DNA of 26,610 bases from an uncultured Oscillospiraceae bacterium. GTDB taxonomy: Bacteria > Bacillota > Clostridia > Oscillospirales > Ruminococcaceae. The position numbers and the translations under genes are program-made. Where the stretch lies: contig CABUAH010000022.1 in NCBI GenBank assembly GCA_902489475.1, positions 1-26,610 on the forward strand, in the 5' to 3' direction. Shown here piece after piece: positions 5,227-14,574 of the stretch. Each line of letters starts with the position of its first letter. Position 1 is the stretch's first letter. The notes beneath the pieces were generated by a model, which made no database searches, was not told where the DNA came from, and saw only the letters and a program-made list of their open reading frames with translations.

Positions 5227-7632
5227 TTACTTAACAACAAGATTGACAAGCTTACCCGGAACGTAAATTTCCTTAACAATTGTCTTTCCTTGAATAGCTT
5301 CTGAAATTTTAGAATCCTGCTTTATTAAAGCAATAACTTCGTCCTTCTGAGCAGTTCTTGAAATTACAGCTTTAGCCTTTACTTTACCGTTTATTTGAGC
5401 GACAATTTCAACCGTATCATCTACGCAGAGCGATTCGTCATAGTCAGGCCACTCGCTTTCATTTAACATTCCGCCGAAATTTAAAATCTCATAAAGTTCT
5501 TCGGTAATATGAGGAGCAAATGGATTCAAGAGAGTAATAAGTGTTTTCATCTCTCCTCTTGTAATACTCTTCTTAAGATAAATTTCATTTAAAAGCGTCA
5601 TCATTGCAGCAATCGCAGTGTTGAACTTAAGATTTTCTATATCACTCGATACTTTCTTTATCGTCTTGTGCATTAATGACTCAAGGTCTTTTGAATAGTT
5701 TTCATCATCTGTGAGCATATCCTGAAGTGCCCAAACTCTATCCAAAAACTTTTTACATCCCTTAATTGACGATTCCTGCCATGGAGCAGCTTTTTCATAA
5801 TCGCCCATAAACAAAACATAAAGCCTTAAAACATCTGCGCCATATTCTGCAACAACATCGTTAGGATCAACTACATTTCCCCTCGATTTGCTCATCTTTT
5901 CTCCGTCAGAACCCAAAATAAGTCCTTGAGCTGTTCTCTTTTTATAAGGCTCTGATGTCGGAACAAGTCCTAAATCATACAAGAATTTATGCCAAAAGCG
6001 AGAGTAAATCATATGCCTTGTAACGTGTTCCATACCGCCGTTATACCAGTCAACAGGCATCCAGTATTTGAGTGCTTCTTCCGATGCAAAAGCATTATCA
6101 TTGTTAGGATCACAATATCTAAGGAAATACCAAGAAGAACCTGCCCATTGAGGCATAGTATCTGTTTCACGCTTAGCGTCATGCCCGCATTTAGGACATT
6201 TGCAATTTACAAAGCTATCAATTCTCGCAAGCGGACTTTCTCCGTCAGTTCCTGGCTTAAAATCCTGCATACTGGGAAGTCTTAGCGGAAGCTCGTCGTA
6301 AGGTACTGCAACCATACCGCAGTGAGGACAATGAACAATAGGAATAGGCTCTCCCCAGTATCTTTGACGATTAAACGCCCAGTCTTTCATTTTGTACTGA
6401 ACACCCTTTTCACCACAGCCTAATTTTGCAAGAACTTCAAGCATTTTTTCGATTGCGTCTTTTTTGTTGGTAATTCCGTCAAGCTCTCCGGAATTAACCA
6501 TTTCACCGTCGCCTGTATAAGCTTCCTTTGAAATATCTCCGCCCTTAATAACTTCTATTATATCAATTCCGAATTTCTTCGCAAATTCATAATCTCTTGT
6601 GTCGTGTGCAGGAACAGCCATTATAGCTCCGGTTCCGTATCCCATCATTACATAATCAGAAATGTAAATAGGAATTTCCTTTCCGGTAATCGGGTTAATT
6701 GCTGTGAGTCCTTCTATTTTAACTCCTGTCTTTTCCTTAATGAGTTGTGTTCTTTCAAATTCACTCTTTTTAGCACACTCAGCTTTATAATCATCAAGTG
6801 CGCTTATATTTGAAATACTATCCCTGTACTTTTGTATAATAGGGTGTTCAGGTGCGATAACCATAAATGTTACTCCGTAAAGAGTATCGGGACGAGTTGT
6901 ATAAATTTTAAGCTTTTCATCATGCTCTTTGACTTTAAAATCTACAAAAGCACCTGTTGATTTACCGATCCAATTTTCCTGCTGAAGCTTGATATTCGGA
7001 AGATAGTCAACTTCTTCAAGACCCTGCAAAAGCTTATCAGCATACTCGGTAATTCTTAAATACCAAACCTCTTTTGTCTTTTGAATAATGTCGCTGTGAC
7101 ATATGTCGCACTTTCCACCCTGAGAATCTTCATTAGAAAGAACAACCTTACAGCTTGGGCAATAGTTAACCAAAGTCTTGTCCCTGAAAACAAGACCGTT
7201 TTCAAACATTTTTAAGAATATCCACTGGGTCCACTTGTAATATCCCTCGTCGGTTGTATCAATTACTCTGGACCAGTCAAAAGAAAATCCGACACTCTTT
7301 AACTGATTTGTAAATTTAACGATATTTTCATCTGTAATCTGTCTTGGATGAACGCCAAACTTAATTGCTGAGTTTTCCGTCGGCAAACCGTAAGCGTCAA
7401 ATCCTATTGGAAAAAGCACATTATAGCCCTGCATTCTTCTTTTACGGCTTACGACCTCAAGTCCGGAATACGCTTTTATATGACCGACGTGCATTCCGTG
7501 TCCGGATGGATACGGGAATTCAACTAAGCCGTAAAACTTAGGCTTTGAGTAATCATTGCTCGCTTCAAAGGTCTTTTTCTCTTCCCATATATTTTGCCAC
7601 TTTTTTTCAACTTCTTTAAAGTTGTACTTCAT
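5227..7632 (-). CDS. leuS: Leucyl-tRNA synthetase
   Basis: An 801-residue bacterial-type LeuRS, a class Ia synthetase that charges tRNA-Leu. From the ATG at 7632: the HIGH-type motif HVGH at 48-51, a Cys4 zinc-like knuckle CPSC...CDIC around 158-178, and the CP1 editing domain with TTRPDT at 245-250 and GTGAIMAVPAHD at 333-344. Then come a second Cys4 pair (CPHC, CPKC; 435-482), the KMSKS loop at 579-583, the anticodon-binding helical region and the C-terminal domain ending in YVPGKLVNLVVK. A TTG six codons upstream is in frame, but AAAGGA lies between it and the ATG, so the ATG is preferred. It follows rsfS by 24 bp at the end of the long gene run. No T-box leader is possible in so short a gap. 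Confidence 0.98.
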   Translation of the reverse strand: MKYNFKEVEKKWQNIWEEKKTFEASNDYSKPKFYGLVEFPYPSGHGMHVGHIKAYSGLEVVSRKRRMQGYNVLFPIGFDAYGLPTENSAIKFGVHPRQITDENIVKFTNQLKSVGFSFDWSRVIDTTDEGYYKWTQWIFLKMFENGLVFRDKTLVNYCPSCKVVLSNEDSQGGKCDICHSDIIQKTKEVWYLRITEYADKLLQGLEEVDYLPNIKLQQENWIGKSTGAFVDFKVKEHDEKLKIYTTRPDTLYGVTFMVIAPEHPIIQKYRDSISNISALDDYKAECAKKSEFERTQLIKEKTGVKIEGLTAINPITGKEIPIYISDYVMMGYGTGAIMAVPAHDTRDYEFAKKFGIDIIEVIKGGDISKEAYTGDGEMVNSGELDGITNKKDAIEKMLEVLAKLGCGEKGVQYKMKDWAFNRQRYWGEPIPIVHCPHCGMVAVPYDELPLRLPSMQDFKPGTDGESPLARIDSFVNCKCPKCGHDAKRETDTMPQWAGSSWYFLRYCDPNNDNAFASEEALKYWMPVDWYNGGMEHVTRHMIYSRFWHKFLYDLGLVPTSEPYKKRTAQGLILGSDGEKMSKSRGNVVDPNDVVAEYGADVLRLYVLFMGDYEKAAPWQESSIKGCKKFLDRVWALQDMLTDDENYSKDLESLMHKTIKKVSSDIENLKFNTAIAAMMTLLNEIYLKKSITRGEMKTLITLLNPFAPHITEELYEILNFGGMLNESEWPDYDESLCVDDTVEIVAQINGKVKAKAVISRTAQKDEVIALIKQDSKISEAIQGKTIVKEIYVPGKLVNLVVK

Positions 7633-7656
7633 AAAAATCCGTCCTTTCAAATATGT

Positions 7657-8007
7657 CTACAGTAAAGATTCAACGTCAATTTCATCGCCGTCATTCCAAA
7701 GGCGCTCAAGATTATAAAATTCTCTAGTTTCCTTATAGAAAACGTGAACCACTATATCGCCGTAATCTAGAATTATCCAGTTAGCGCCCTGATAGCCCTC
7801 CGTTCTCAAGGGAGTAACTCCTGCCTCTTTCATTTTAAACTCAATTTCATCTGCAATTGCCTTGGTTTGCGTTGACGAGTTTCCGTTAGCTATCACAAAA
7901 TAGTCAGAAATTATTGTCAAATCTGAAATTTTGATTATTTTAATGTCATCGGCTCTTTTTGAATCAGCTGCTTTTGCTATTATCTTTAATCTTTCATTTT
8001 GATTCAT
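7657..8007 (-). CDS. rsfS: Ribosomal silencing factor RsfS (YbeB/Iojap family)
   Basis: A 116-residue RsfS, which binds L14 on the 50S subunit and blocks subunit joining when nutrients are limiting. Family hallmarks are the DIKIIKISDLTIISDYFVIANG block, the STQTKAIADEIEFKMKEAG helix and the conserved GYQGANWIILDYGDIVVHVF core followed by REFYNLERLW. Length is typical. Its ATG lies inside the end of yqeK (14-bp overlap) and is preceded by AAAGGAG, so translation is probably coupled. The order nadD-yqeK-rsfS is a conserved Firmicutes arrangement. Confidence 0.97.
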   Translation of the reverse strand: MNQNERLKIIAKAADSKRADDIKIIKISDLTIISDYFVIANGNSSTQTKAIADEIEFKMKEAGVTPLRTEGYQGANWIILDYGDIVVHVFYKETREFYNLERLWNDGDEIDVESLL

Positions 8008-8599
8008 TAAATTTCTCCTTTATAATAAATTCATTATAAGCATTAACGGTTGAGGAAAAAATAAAATTTCCCTTTTCAGTATTGGAAATAATCTGAAACT
8101 TAAGCGCTTCAAGCATCGCTCTGTTTATGCTCTTTGAACTCAGCCTGCGCATTTTTGAAACTCCGTCATATGTTCTGTCTGCTGAGATTAAATCAGCCAA
8201 ATAAACAATCTGTTCAACAAGCGACATCTTCTCCGAACATACTGTGTGAAATCTAATCGCTCTTACAATTTCTTCATCAGTTATTCCCAGTTCTTTTTGT
8301 ACAAAAACACTTCCGGCAATCGCATGATACATATTAGGTGTTCTAAGTTCCAAAGGATCAACGTAAAGCTTAGACTCTCTTATTAAATTGAGCTGTTCCA
8401 CACCGGTCATCTCTTTACAAACATCGTGTAAAATTCCTGCAACAGCTGCCTTTTGAACATCTGCACCGTGCTTTGCCGCAAGTCTTGCCGCAGCATTTGA
8501 AACGTTTACTGAGTGTTTATATCTTTTCGAAGATAAAACCGACTTTAAAAATTTCTTATACTTTGTAATATCATTATCATTTGTCATTGTATACATCAT
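7994..8599 (-). CDS. yqeK: YqeK family HD-domain phosphohydrolase (diadenosine tetraphosphatase)
   Basis: A 201-residue HD-domain protein of the YqeK family, whose members hydrolyse Ap4A symmetrically to ADP. The metal-binding HD residues are visible: H29, H58-D59 (ILHD), H92 (MYHAIAG), H118 (RFHT) and D136 (YLADLISADR). It overlaps the end of nadD, and its end overlaps rsfS. The start is uncertain: ATG codons occur at 8599, 8596 and 8587. GGAG at 8604-8601 is too close to the first, so 8587 (MTNDNDITKY) may be the true start; this changes only four residues outside the domain. Confidence 0.92.
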   Translation of the reverse strand: MMYTMTNDNDITKYKKFLKSVLSSKRYKHSVNVSNAAARLAAKHGADVQKAAVAGILHDVCKEMTGVEQLNLIRESKLYVDPLELRTPNMYHAIAGSVFVQKELGITDEEIVRAIRFHTVCSEKMSLVEQIVYLADLISADRTYDGVSKMRRLSSKSINRAMLEALKFQIISNTEKGNFIFSSTVNAYNEFIIKEKFNESK

Positions 8600-9188
8600 T
8601 CTCCGAGATATATTTTACTACTAAATCATCTAAAAAGCAAGACAAATCTTCGCTGTTATGAATACGCTCACGAATACAAGATGAAGAAATGTCAAGCGGA
8701 TCTGTATTAACTATAATTACATCTCCGCCGATGCGTCTGAGTTTTTCGGCAGCAACCGAAAGCTTTGACGTATCATTATCACTTCTTGATATGCAGACCA
8801 GCGAACAGATAGACAATATTTCTTTATATTCATACCACTTTTCAAAGCAAAGCAGCATATCGCTTCCCATGATAAAAAAAAGCCTGAATTTGTCCTTAGG
8901 ATAAATTTGCATAAGTTTTCTAAGCGTATATACAGAATAGCTCTTTCCCTTAGACTTTAATTCGATGTCGCTTACCACAGCTTTTTTTATATTTCTTACA
9001 GCAATTCGGCACATATTAAGTCTATCAATATCACTTGCAAGCTCGTTAACAGTTTTATGGGGAGGAAGCTTATCGGGAATAACTAAAATTTCATCAAATG
9101 TAAGCACAGAGTCGATTTCCTCTATACACTTAATATGCCCTTTATGAATCGGATTAAATGTTCCCCCGAAAATTCCTATCTTCTTCAT
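8577..9188 (-). CDS. nadD: Nicotinate-nucleotide adenylyltransferase
   Basis: A 203-residue NadD, which joins nicotinate mononucleotide and ATP to form deamido-NAD in NAD synthesis. The nucleotidyltransferase signature GGTFNP at 8-13 with HKGH at 15-18 is intact, and the C-terminal ISSSCIRERI motif is the ISSTxIR signature. The central WYEYKEIL segment is also typical. Length is normal. It starts in a 4-bp overlap with yhbY and its end overlaps yqeK, consistent with a coupled operon. Confidence 0.97.
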   Translation of the reverse strand: MKKIGIFGGTFNPIHKGHIKCIEEIDSVLTFDEILVIPDKLPPHKTVNELASDIDRLNMCRIAVRNIKKAVVSDIELKSKGKSYSVYTLRKLMQIYPKDKFRLFFIMGSDMLLCFEKWYEYKEILSICSLVCISRSDNDTSKLSVAAEKLRRIGGDVIIVNTDPLDISSSCIRERIHNSEDLSCFLDDLVVKYISENDVYNDK

Positions 9189-9478
9189 TTTGGAGGATTG
9201 ATTTTAGGCTCTTTAGGATTTTTCTTGTAAAGAATCAAAACAGAACCTATAGCACAAACAGGCTCGGCATTTATCTTATCGCTTATCTCCGAAAGCGCTT
9301 CTTTCGCAGAATACAAAGAATTGTCCAAAACCTTTACTTTCATAATTTCGTGTACTCGTAAATAATCGTCAATTTGAGCTACCTGTGCATCGCTTAATCC
9401 GCCCTTACCAATTTGAAAAACAGGCAAAAGCGAGTTTGCAAGTGATTTTAAGTAAGCTCTTTGTTTTGATGTCAGCAT
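9185..9478 (-). CDS. yhbY: YhbY/CRM-domain RNA-binding protein
   Basis: A 97-residue single CRM-domain protein: MLTSKQRAYLKSLANSLLPVFQIGKGGLSD at the start with the GKGG loop, then the HEIMKVKVLDNS strand and an IGSVLILYKK closing strand. YhbY-type proteins bind pre-50S particles and act in ribosome assembly. It overlaps rdgB upstream (7 bp) and nadD downstream (4 bp). The tail KNPKEPKINPPK is Lys/Pro rich and probably unstructured. In many Firmicutes yhbY also lies next to nadD. Confidence 0.95.
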   Translation of the reverse strand: MLTSKQRAYLKSLANSLLPVFQIGKGGLSDAQVAQIDDYLRVHEIMKVKVLDNSLYSAKEALSEISDKINAEPVCAIGSVLILYKKNPKEPKINPPK

Positions 9479-10056
9479 AAATTCTCTCCTAATTTTAATA
9501 TTTCAGTTAATTTTTCAACTGCATTTCCTCTGTGGGAAACAGCATTTTTTTCTTCATCAGTCATCTGGGCTAAAGTCTTATTATTATCATATATAAAAAT
9601 CGGATCATATCCAAAACCGTTACTTCCCTTTTCTTCATATCCGATTTTTCCTTCGCAGTATCCTTCGGCAGTTATTTTTTTGCCGCTTGGACAGATAAGA
9701 CAAATCGAGCATACAAATCTAGCCTGTCTTTTATCACCCGGCACATCTATCATTTCAGCAAGAATTTTTTTGCATCTCTCACCCTCAGGCGCATATCTTG
9801 CAGAGTAAATTCCCGGACGTCCGTCAAGTGCCATAACTTCAAGTCCGCTGTCATCTGCAAGAACATAAGATGCAGTAATATCGTGAATGGCTTTTGCTTT
9901 TAAATATGCATTTTCCGAGAAGCTTGTCCCTGTTTCTTCAACATCTATATTGATGCCTGCTTCACTCTGGGATAAAACCTCAAAACCCAATGAACCGAAA
10001 ATTTCAGTGTATTCCTTTACTTTACCTTTATTATTTGTAGCAAGAATAAGTTTCAT
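9472..10056 (-). CDS. rdgB: XTP/dITP diphosphatase (RdgB/HAM1 family)
   Basis: A 194-residue house-cleaning pyrophosphatase that removes ITP, dITP and XTP from the nucleotide pool. The N-terminal TNNKGKVKE signature is at 7-15. The catalytic/metal segment reads ADDSGLEVMALDGRPGIYSARYA, followed by EGYCEGKIG and the GSNGFGYDPIF substrate-binding loop. MTDEEKNAVSHRGNA is the conserved C-terminal motif with SHR. Length is normal. It lies 12 bp after ftsY and overlaps yhbY. Confidence 0.98.
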   Translation of the reverse strand: MKLILATNNKGKVKEYTEIFGSLGFEVLSQSEAGINIDVEETGTSFSENAYLKAKAIHDITASYVLADDSGLEVMALDGRPGIYSARYAPEGERCKKILAEMIDVPGDKRQARFVCSICLICPSGKKITAEGYCEGKIGYEEKGSNGFGYDPIFIYDNNKTLAQMTDEEKNAVSHRGNAVEKLTEILKLGENLC

Positions 10057-10068
10057 AATTTCTCTTTC

Positions 10069-10974
10069 CTATTCAAAAAGTGCCTCGGCAAAATCGTGCG
10101 AGTTAAACGCTTGAATATCCTCAATTTTTTCTCCTGTTGTAATAAGCTTAACAGGTATCTTTAAATCTTCAGTTATAGAGATAACAATTCCACCCTTAGC
10201 TGTTCCGTCAAGCTTTGTCAAAATAATTCCTGTGATATTTGCAACCTCATTAAACTGACTCGCCTGATTTACTGCGTTTTGTCCGATTGTAGCGTCAAGT
10301 GCAAGCAAAACCTCCAAAGAACAGCCCTCTGCTTTTTCATGAACGATTTTAGATATTTTCTTCAGCTCATCCATTAGATTCTTTTTGTTGTGAAGTCGCC
10401 CTGCTGTATCGCAGATAACTACATCAACACCTCTTGCCTTTGCTGCAGTAAGAGCATCATAAACAACAGCGGCAGGATCTCCGCCCTCTTTGTGCTTAAT
10501 TATATCAACGCCAGCTCTTTGAGTCCAAACTTCAAGCTGATCAATAGCAGCCGCACGGAAAGTATCAGCCGCCGCCACAAGTACTTTTTTGCCCTCATTT
10601 TTTAGTTTATAGCTAAGCTTTCCGATCGTAGTTGTTTTACCTACACCGTTTACGCCTATTACCAAAATAACCGACGGTGAAGTAGATAAGTCAAGAGGTG
10701 TGTCTTCTCCGAGCATTTCAGTAATAACTTCTTTCAATAAATCTTTGATTTTAGCCGGATCTTCTATTTTGTTAAGTTTAACTTTTTCTCTTAGCTGTTC
10801 ACATATTCTCATTGATGTATTTACTCCGATATCCGACATGATGAGGGTTTCCTCAAGTTCCTCGAATAACTCTTCATCAATTTTTGTAAAAGCACCGAGC
10901 ATTTTATCTATTTTTCCCAAAAAAGAATCCTTGGTCTTTTTCAGACTGTCCTTTAACTTTTGAAAAAGTCCCAT
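10069..10974 (-). CDS. ftsY: Signal recognition particle receptor FtsY
   Basis: The SRP receptor GTPase, which docks SRP-bound ribosomes at the membrane. The 301-residue product from the ATG at 10974 has a short N-terminal region (MGLFQKLKDSLKKTKD), the NG-domain helical bundle, G1 GVNGVGKTTT at 107-116, the DTFRAAA motif at 137-143, DTAGR at 189-193 and TKLDGTAKGG at 253-262. It lacks the long acidic A domain of the enterobacterial protein, as is usual in Firmicutes. An upstream in-frame extension of 15 codons overlaps smc, but AGGAGG stands just before the chosen ATG, so I take the shorter form. It follows smc by 10 bp. Confidence 0.98.
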   Translation of the reverse strand: MGLFQKLKDSLKKTKDSFLGKIDKMLGAFTKIDEELFEELEETLIMSDIGVNTSMRICEQLREKVKLNKIEDPAKIKDLLKEVITEMLGEDTPLDLSTSPSVILVIGVNGVGKTTTIGKLSYKLKNEGKKVLVAAADTFRAAAIDQLEVWTQRAGVDIIKHKEGGDPAAVVYDALTAAKARGVDVVICDTAGRLHNKKNLMDELKKISKIVHEKAEGCSLEVLLALDATIGQNAVNQASQFNEVANITGIILTKLDGTAKGGIVISITEDLKIPVKLITTGEKIEDIQAFNSHDFAEALFE

Positions 10975-10984
10975 TTTATTCCTC

Positions 10985-13900
10985 CTAATCCATTTCAATC
11001 TGAGTTTGTGAAGCATCAAGTCTTAAGAGCTTTGACACACCTTTTTCCTGCATTGTAACACCGTATAAAACATCCGCTTCTTCCATTGTTCCTCGCCTGT
11101 GAGAAACCAAAATGAATTGTGTTTTATCAGAGAAGTTTCTCAAATACTGAGCATACTTTGTTACGTTCACATCATCAAGAGCTGCCTCAATCTCATCAAG
11201 AATACAAAACGGCGACGGCTTTACTTTTAAAATTGCAAAGTATATAGCTATTGCAACAAAAGCCTGCTCTCCACCCGAAAGACTTAAAAGATTCTTAATA
11301 ACCTTTCCCGGAGGTGCAACTTTTATTTCAATTCCTGATTCAAGGATATGTTCAGGATCAGTCAATACAAGTTCTCCGCTTCCTCCTCCGAAAAGTTCAG
11401 CAAATATAACCTTGAAGTTTTCATTGATTTTATTAAAGTTGTCAGAGAAAATAGCAATCATTTGCTCTGTCAAATCAGCAATAAGCTTTTCAAGGTCAGC
11501 TTTTGATTTCAGCACATCCTTAAGCTGTGTGGAAAGAAATTCGTATCGCTCTGACACTTCTTTATACTCTTCAATCGAATCAATATTTACCGAGCCCAAA
11601 GCACGAATCTTGTTCTTAATAGAGTTAAGCTCTTTGGTCGCCTCTGATATGTTTTCAACAGGCCGTGAAAGCTTAAGTGCCTCGCTTCTTGTAAGCTCGT
11701 ATTCATCATACAATGATGAAAGAATTTTTTCAATTTCATTCTCAACACTCAGCTTCTTCTCACCCGAACGCTCAATCTCTCTTGACACATTTTCTCTTTC
11801 GGAAATTTTTATCTTTTGGTAAGCACGAAGCTTTGAGCTTTGAGCTTCAAGCGTTTGATACTGAGATTGACACAGCTTAATCTCTTTTTCAGCGTCTTTA
11901 ATACTTTCTTCAGAGCTTTTAGCAGCTGATTTTAAATCTTTGATTTCTTCCTCTTTAATGGAAATCTGCTCTTTTTGCTCCATTATTTTCAAAGAAAGCT
12001 TTACTTTCATATTATTGGAATTCTCAACCGACTCCTTAATTTGTTCAACGGAAAGAAGTATAGTCTGTTCATCCTTTGAAAGTGAAATAGCTTCAATTTT
12101 AAGATTGCTTAGCTTTGCGGATAGCTCTTGGCGCTTATCCTTATAAGACTGAAGACGGGACAAGCTGTCAGACGCTTTCTTTTCATAAGCTTTTATATTT
12201 TCTTCAGTCAAAACAAGCTCGTCAGACGATGCTTTTACAGTTTCCTTGGCTTTTATAATTTTCTTATTAAAGCTGTCAATTTGAGAATCATAATTATCAA
12301 GTCTATTGTCATATTGTTTTGACAAGTCAGAAAGCCTTGTAAGTTCAGATTCAAACCTAACCATATCTTCCTTGTGTTCGTTTTGAATCGCTCGCTCACC
12401 GTCGATATCAAACTTAAGCTTTGTTATTTCTTCTTTTAATCCTGTAAGCTCCTTATCAAGCTTTTCATTCTCATTCTGCGACTTTAATAGCTCAGAATTG
12501 ATTTTGTCAATCTCATTTTTTCTCGACAGTATACCGGTCGATCTCGATGCGCTTCCGCCTGTAAACGATCCGCCAGCATTAATAACCTGTCCGTCGAGAG
12601 TAACAATCTTAAAGGAGTAATTATTAGCTTTAGCTATAACAACAGCACTGTCAAGATCCTCAGCAACTACAATTCTTCCTAAAAGATTTGAAATTATATT
12701 TTTATATTTATCATCAAAGCTTACAAGCTTGTCCGCTGTTGAAATAAAGCCTTGAAAAGAATTTAAATGATTAGCATTAAGTTCTCTGGGCTTAATTGAA
12801 GTAAGTGGCAAAAAAGTTGCTCTTCCGCCCTTAATTTCTTTAAGATGACGGATACATCTTTTTGCCGTTTCTTCATTCTCAACAACAATATTCTGCATTG
12901 CTGCACCGAGTGCAGTTTCGATAGCAATGCTGTACTTGGCATCAACTGTAATAATCTGTGCAACGGAACCTAAAATTCCGCTTATACGCCCTGATTTTGA
13001 AGCTTTTATTATCTGTTTTACGCTGGCAGAAAATCCCTCCAGAGAGTTTTCAAGATCCCTTAAAATCAAAAGCCTGTTTTTAAGCTCACCAATTTTAAGT
13101 TTTATGGAATTAAACTCACCTGCCTTCTCATCATACTGACTTTGCTTGCTGTCAAAAAGTTTTGTAAAACCTAAAATTCTGTTTGAATGCTCGTTAAGTT
13201 TTTCCTGTGCCGCAGAAAAAGCAACATTAATCTCCGTACGCTCTTTTAAAATTTTGTTCTGCTCTTGCTCAGCTTCAGCGATATACTTTTCGCCCTCTAA
13301 AATTTGTTTTTCGTATTCGCTAATGTTATTTTGCTCATTTGCAATAGTAAACTCAAGCTCGCTTTTTTTGATATACAATGAGTTAATATTCTGAGAATTC
13401 TGCTTTAAACCTTGGTCAAATTCACTTTCTTTACTCTCAGTTCCAAAAAGCTCTTCCTGAGTTTTTTCGGTTTGTTTATTAAGGGTGTCAATCTGATCTC
13501 TTATTTTTGCAAGTTCAGCTTCCTTTTCTTCTATTTTTACCTTAAAGTCTTCCGAACTGCTGTCAAATTCTTTTACCGAAAGAGTATTTTCAACAATCTG
13601 AGAATTGATATGTTCAATATCATTTTGAAGCACAGCTATTTTTGCATTAATATCTCCATGACCTTGTTCGGCTAAATGTATTTTCTCTCTTAAAGAATCA
13701 ATTTTATCATTACATCCTGCACGCTCAAGGTTACTTTTATCAATACTTTCATCAAGCTCGTCAAGCTCCCTTGTAAGCACCTCATATTCATTTTGTGCTG
13801 TTAAAAGCTTTTCTTCAAGGCCCGACAGTTTTTCCTTGAACTCATTATATTTATAGACGCTAAGCGATACATCCAAATCCTTTTTAACATCTCTTAGCTC

Positions 13901-14548
13901 TAAATACTTCTTTGCTTTTTCAGACTGTGTTTTAAGAGGACCTACCCTGCTTTCAAGTTCACTCAGTATATCATTAAGTCTTAAAATATTGTCCTGTGCG
14001 TGTGAGAGTTTTCTTTCACTCTCAAGCTTTTTATATCTAAACTTTGATATGCCGGCAGCCTCTTCAAAAATTTCTCTTCTTTCTGTGGACTTGCTTGAAA
14101 CAATATCGGCAATTTTACCCTGACCTATAATTGAATAGCCGTCTTTTCCAAGACCTGTATCCATAAAAAGCTCTATAACATCTTTTAATCGAACCTGCTC
14201 GCCGTTTATTATGTATTCGCTGTCACCGTTTTTATAAAGTTTTCTGGAAACGGAAACAAGATCGTCGTCACGGTTAAGCGCTCTGTCGGAATTTTCAATA
14301 TTGAGTGTCACCTGTGCAAATTTTCCTGCCTTTCGAGTTTGAGTTCCCGAAAAAATGACATCTTGCATATTTGAGCCTCTGAGGCTTTTAGAAGATTGTT
14401 CTCCCAAAACCCATCTTACAGCATCGCCGATATTACTTTTTCCGCTTCCGTTCGGACCGACAACACAAGTAAGACCTTTGTCAAAATCCAACGATATTTT
14501 GTCAGGAAATGATTTAAACCCGTTAAGCTCCAGTGATTGTAAGTACAT
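10985..14548 (-). CDS. smc: Chromosome segregation protein SMC
   Basis: The 1187-residue condensin ATPase that organises and segregates the chromosome with ScpA and ScpB. The N-terminal head has Walker A GPNGSGKS at 31-38. A long coiled coil rich in Glu, Lys and Leu follows. The hinge lies in the middle around residues 520-660 (ISGILGSVAQII, GGRATFLPL, GGSFTGGS) and leads into a second long coiled coil. The C-terminal head has the signature LSGGEQ at 1090-1095, Walker B with D1118-E1119 (FCILDEIEAALDD) and the switch histidine in LVSHRRGTM. Length is typical of bacterial SMC. The order rnc-(radical SAM)-smc-ftsY is common in Clostridia. Confidence 0.98.
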   Translation of the reverse strand: MYLQSLELNGFKSFPDKISLDFDKGLTCVVGPNGSGKSNIGDAVRWVLGEQSSKSLRGSNMQDVIFSGTQTRKAGKFAQVTLNIENSDRALNRDDDLVSVSRKLYKNGDSEYIINGEQVRLKDVIELFMDTGLGKDGYSIIGQGKIADIVSSKSTERREIFEEAAGISKFRYKKLESERKLSHAQDNILRLNDILSELESRVGPLKTQSEKAKKYLELRDVKKDLDVSLSVYKYNEFKEKLSGLEEKLLTAQNEYEVLTRELDELDESIDKSNLERAGCNDKIDSLREKIHLAEQGHGDINAKIAVLQNDIEHINSQIVENTLSVKEFDSSSEDFKVKIEEKEAELAKIRDQIDTLNKQTEKTQEELFGTESKESEFDQGLKQNSQNINSLYIKKSELEFTIANEQNNISEYEKQILEGEKYIAEAEQEQNKILKERTEINVAFSAAQEKLNEHSNRILGFTKLFDSKQSQYDEKAGEFNSIKLKIGELKNRLLILRDLENSLEGFSASVKQIIKASKSGRISGILGSVAQIITVDAKYSIAIETALGAAMQNIVVENEETAKRCIRHLKEIKGGRATFLPLTSIKPRELNANHLNSFQGFISTADKLVSFDDKYKNIISNLLGRIVVAEDLDSAVVIAKANNYSFKIVTLDGQVINAGGSFTGGSASRSTGILSRKNEIDKINSELLKSQNENEKLDKELTGLKEEITKLKFDIDGERAIQNEHKEDMVRFESELTRLSDLSKQYDNRLDNYDSQIDSFNKKIIKAKETVKASSDELVLTEENIKAYEKKASDSLSRLQSYKDKRQELSAKLSNLKIEAISLSKDEQTILLSVEQIKESVENSNNMKVKLSLKIMEQKEQISIKEEEIKDLKSAAKSSEESIKDAEKEIKLCQSQYQTLEAQSSKLRAYQKIKISERENVSREIERSGEKKLSVENEIEKILSSLYDEYELTRSEALKLSRPVENISEATKELNSIKNKIRALGSVNIDSIEEYKEVSERYEFLSTQLKDVLKSKADLEKLIADLTEQMIAIFSDNFNKINENFKVIFAELFGGGSGELVLTDPEHILESGIEIKVAPPGKVIKNLLSLSGGEQAFVAIAIYFAILKVKPSPFCILDEIEAALDDVNVTKYAQYLRNFSDKTQFILVSHRRGTMEEADVLYGVTMQEKGVSKLLRLDASQTQIEMD

Positions 14549-14574
14549 CTTTTATAAGTTATAAGTCCGTAAGG

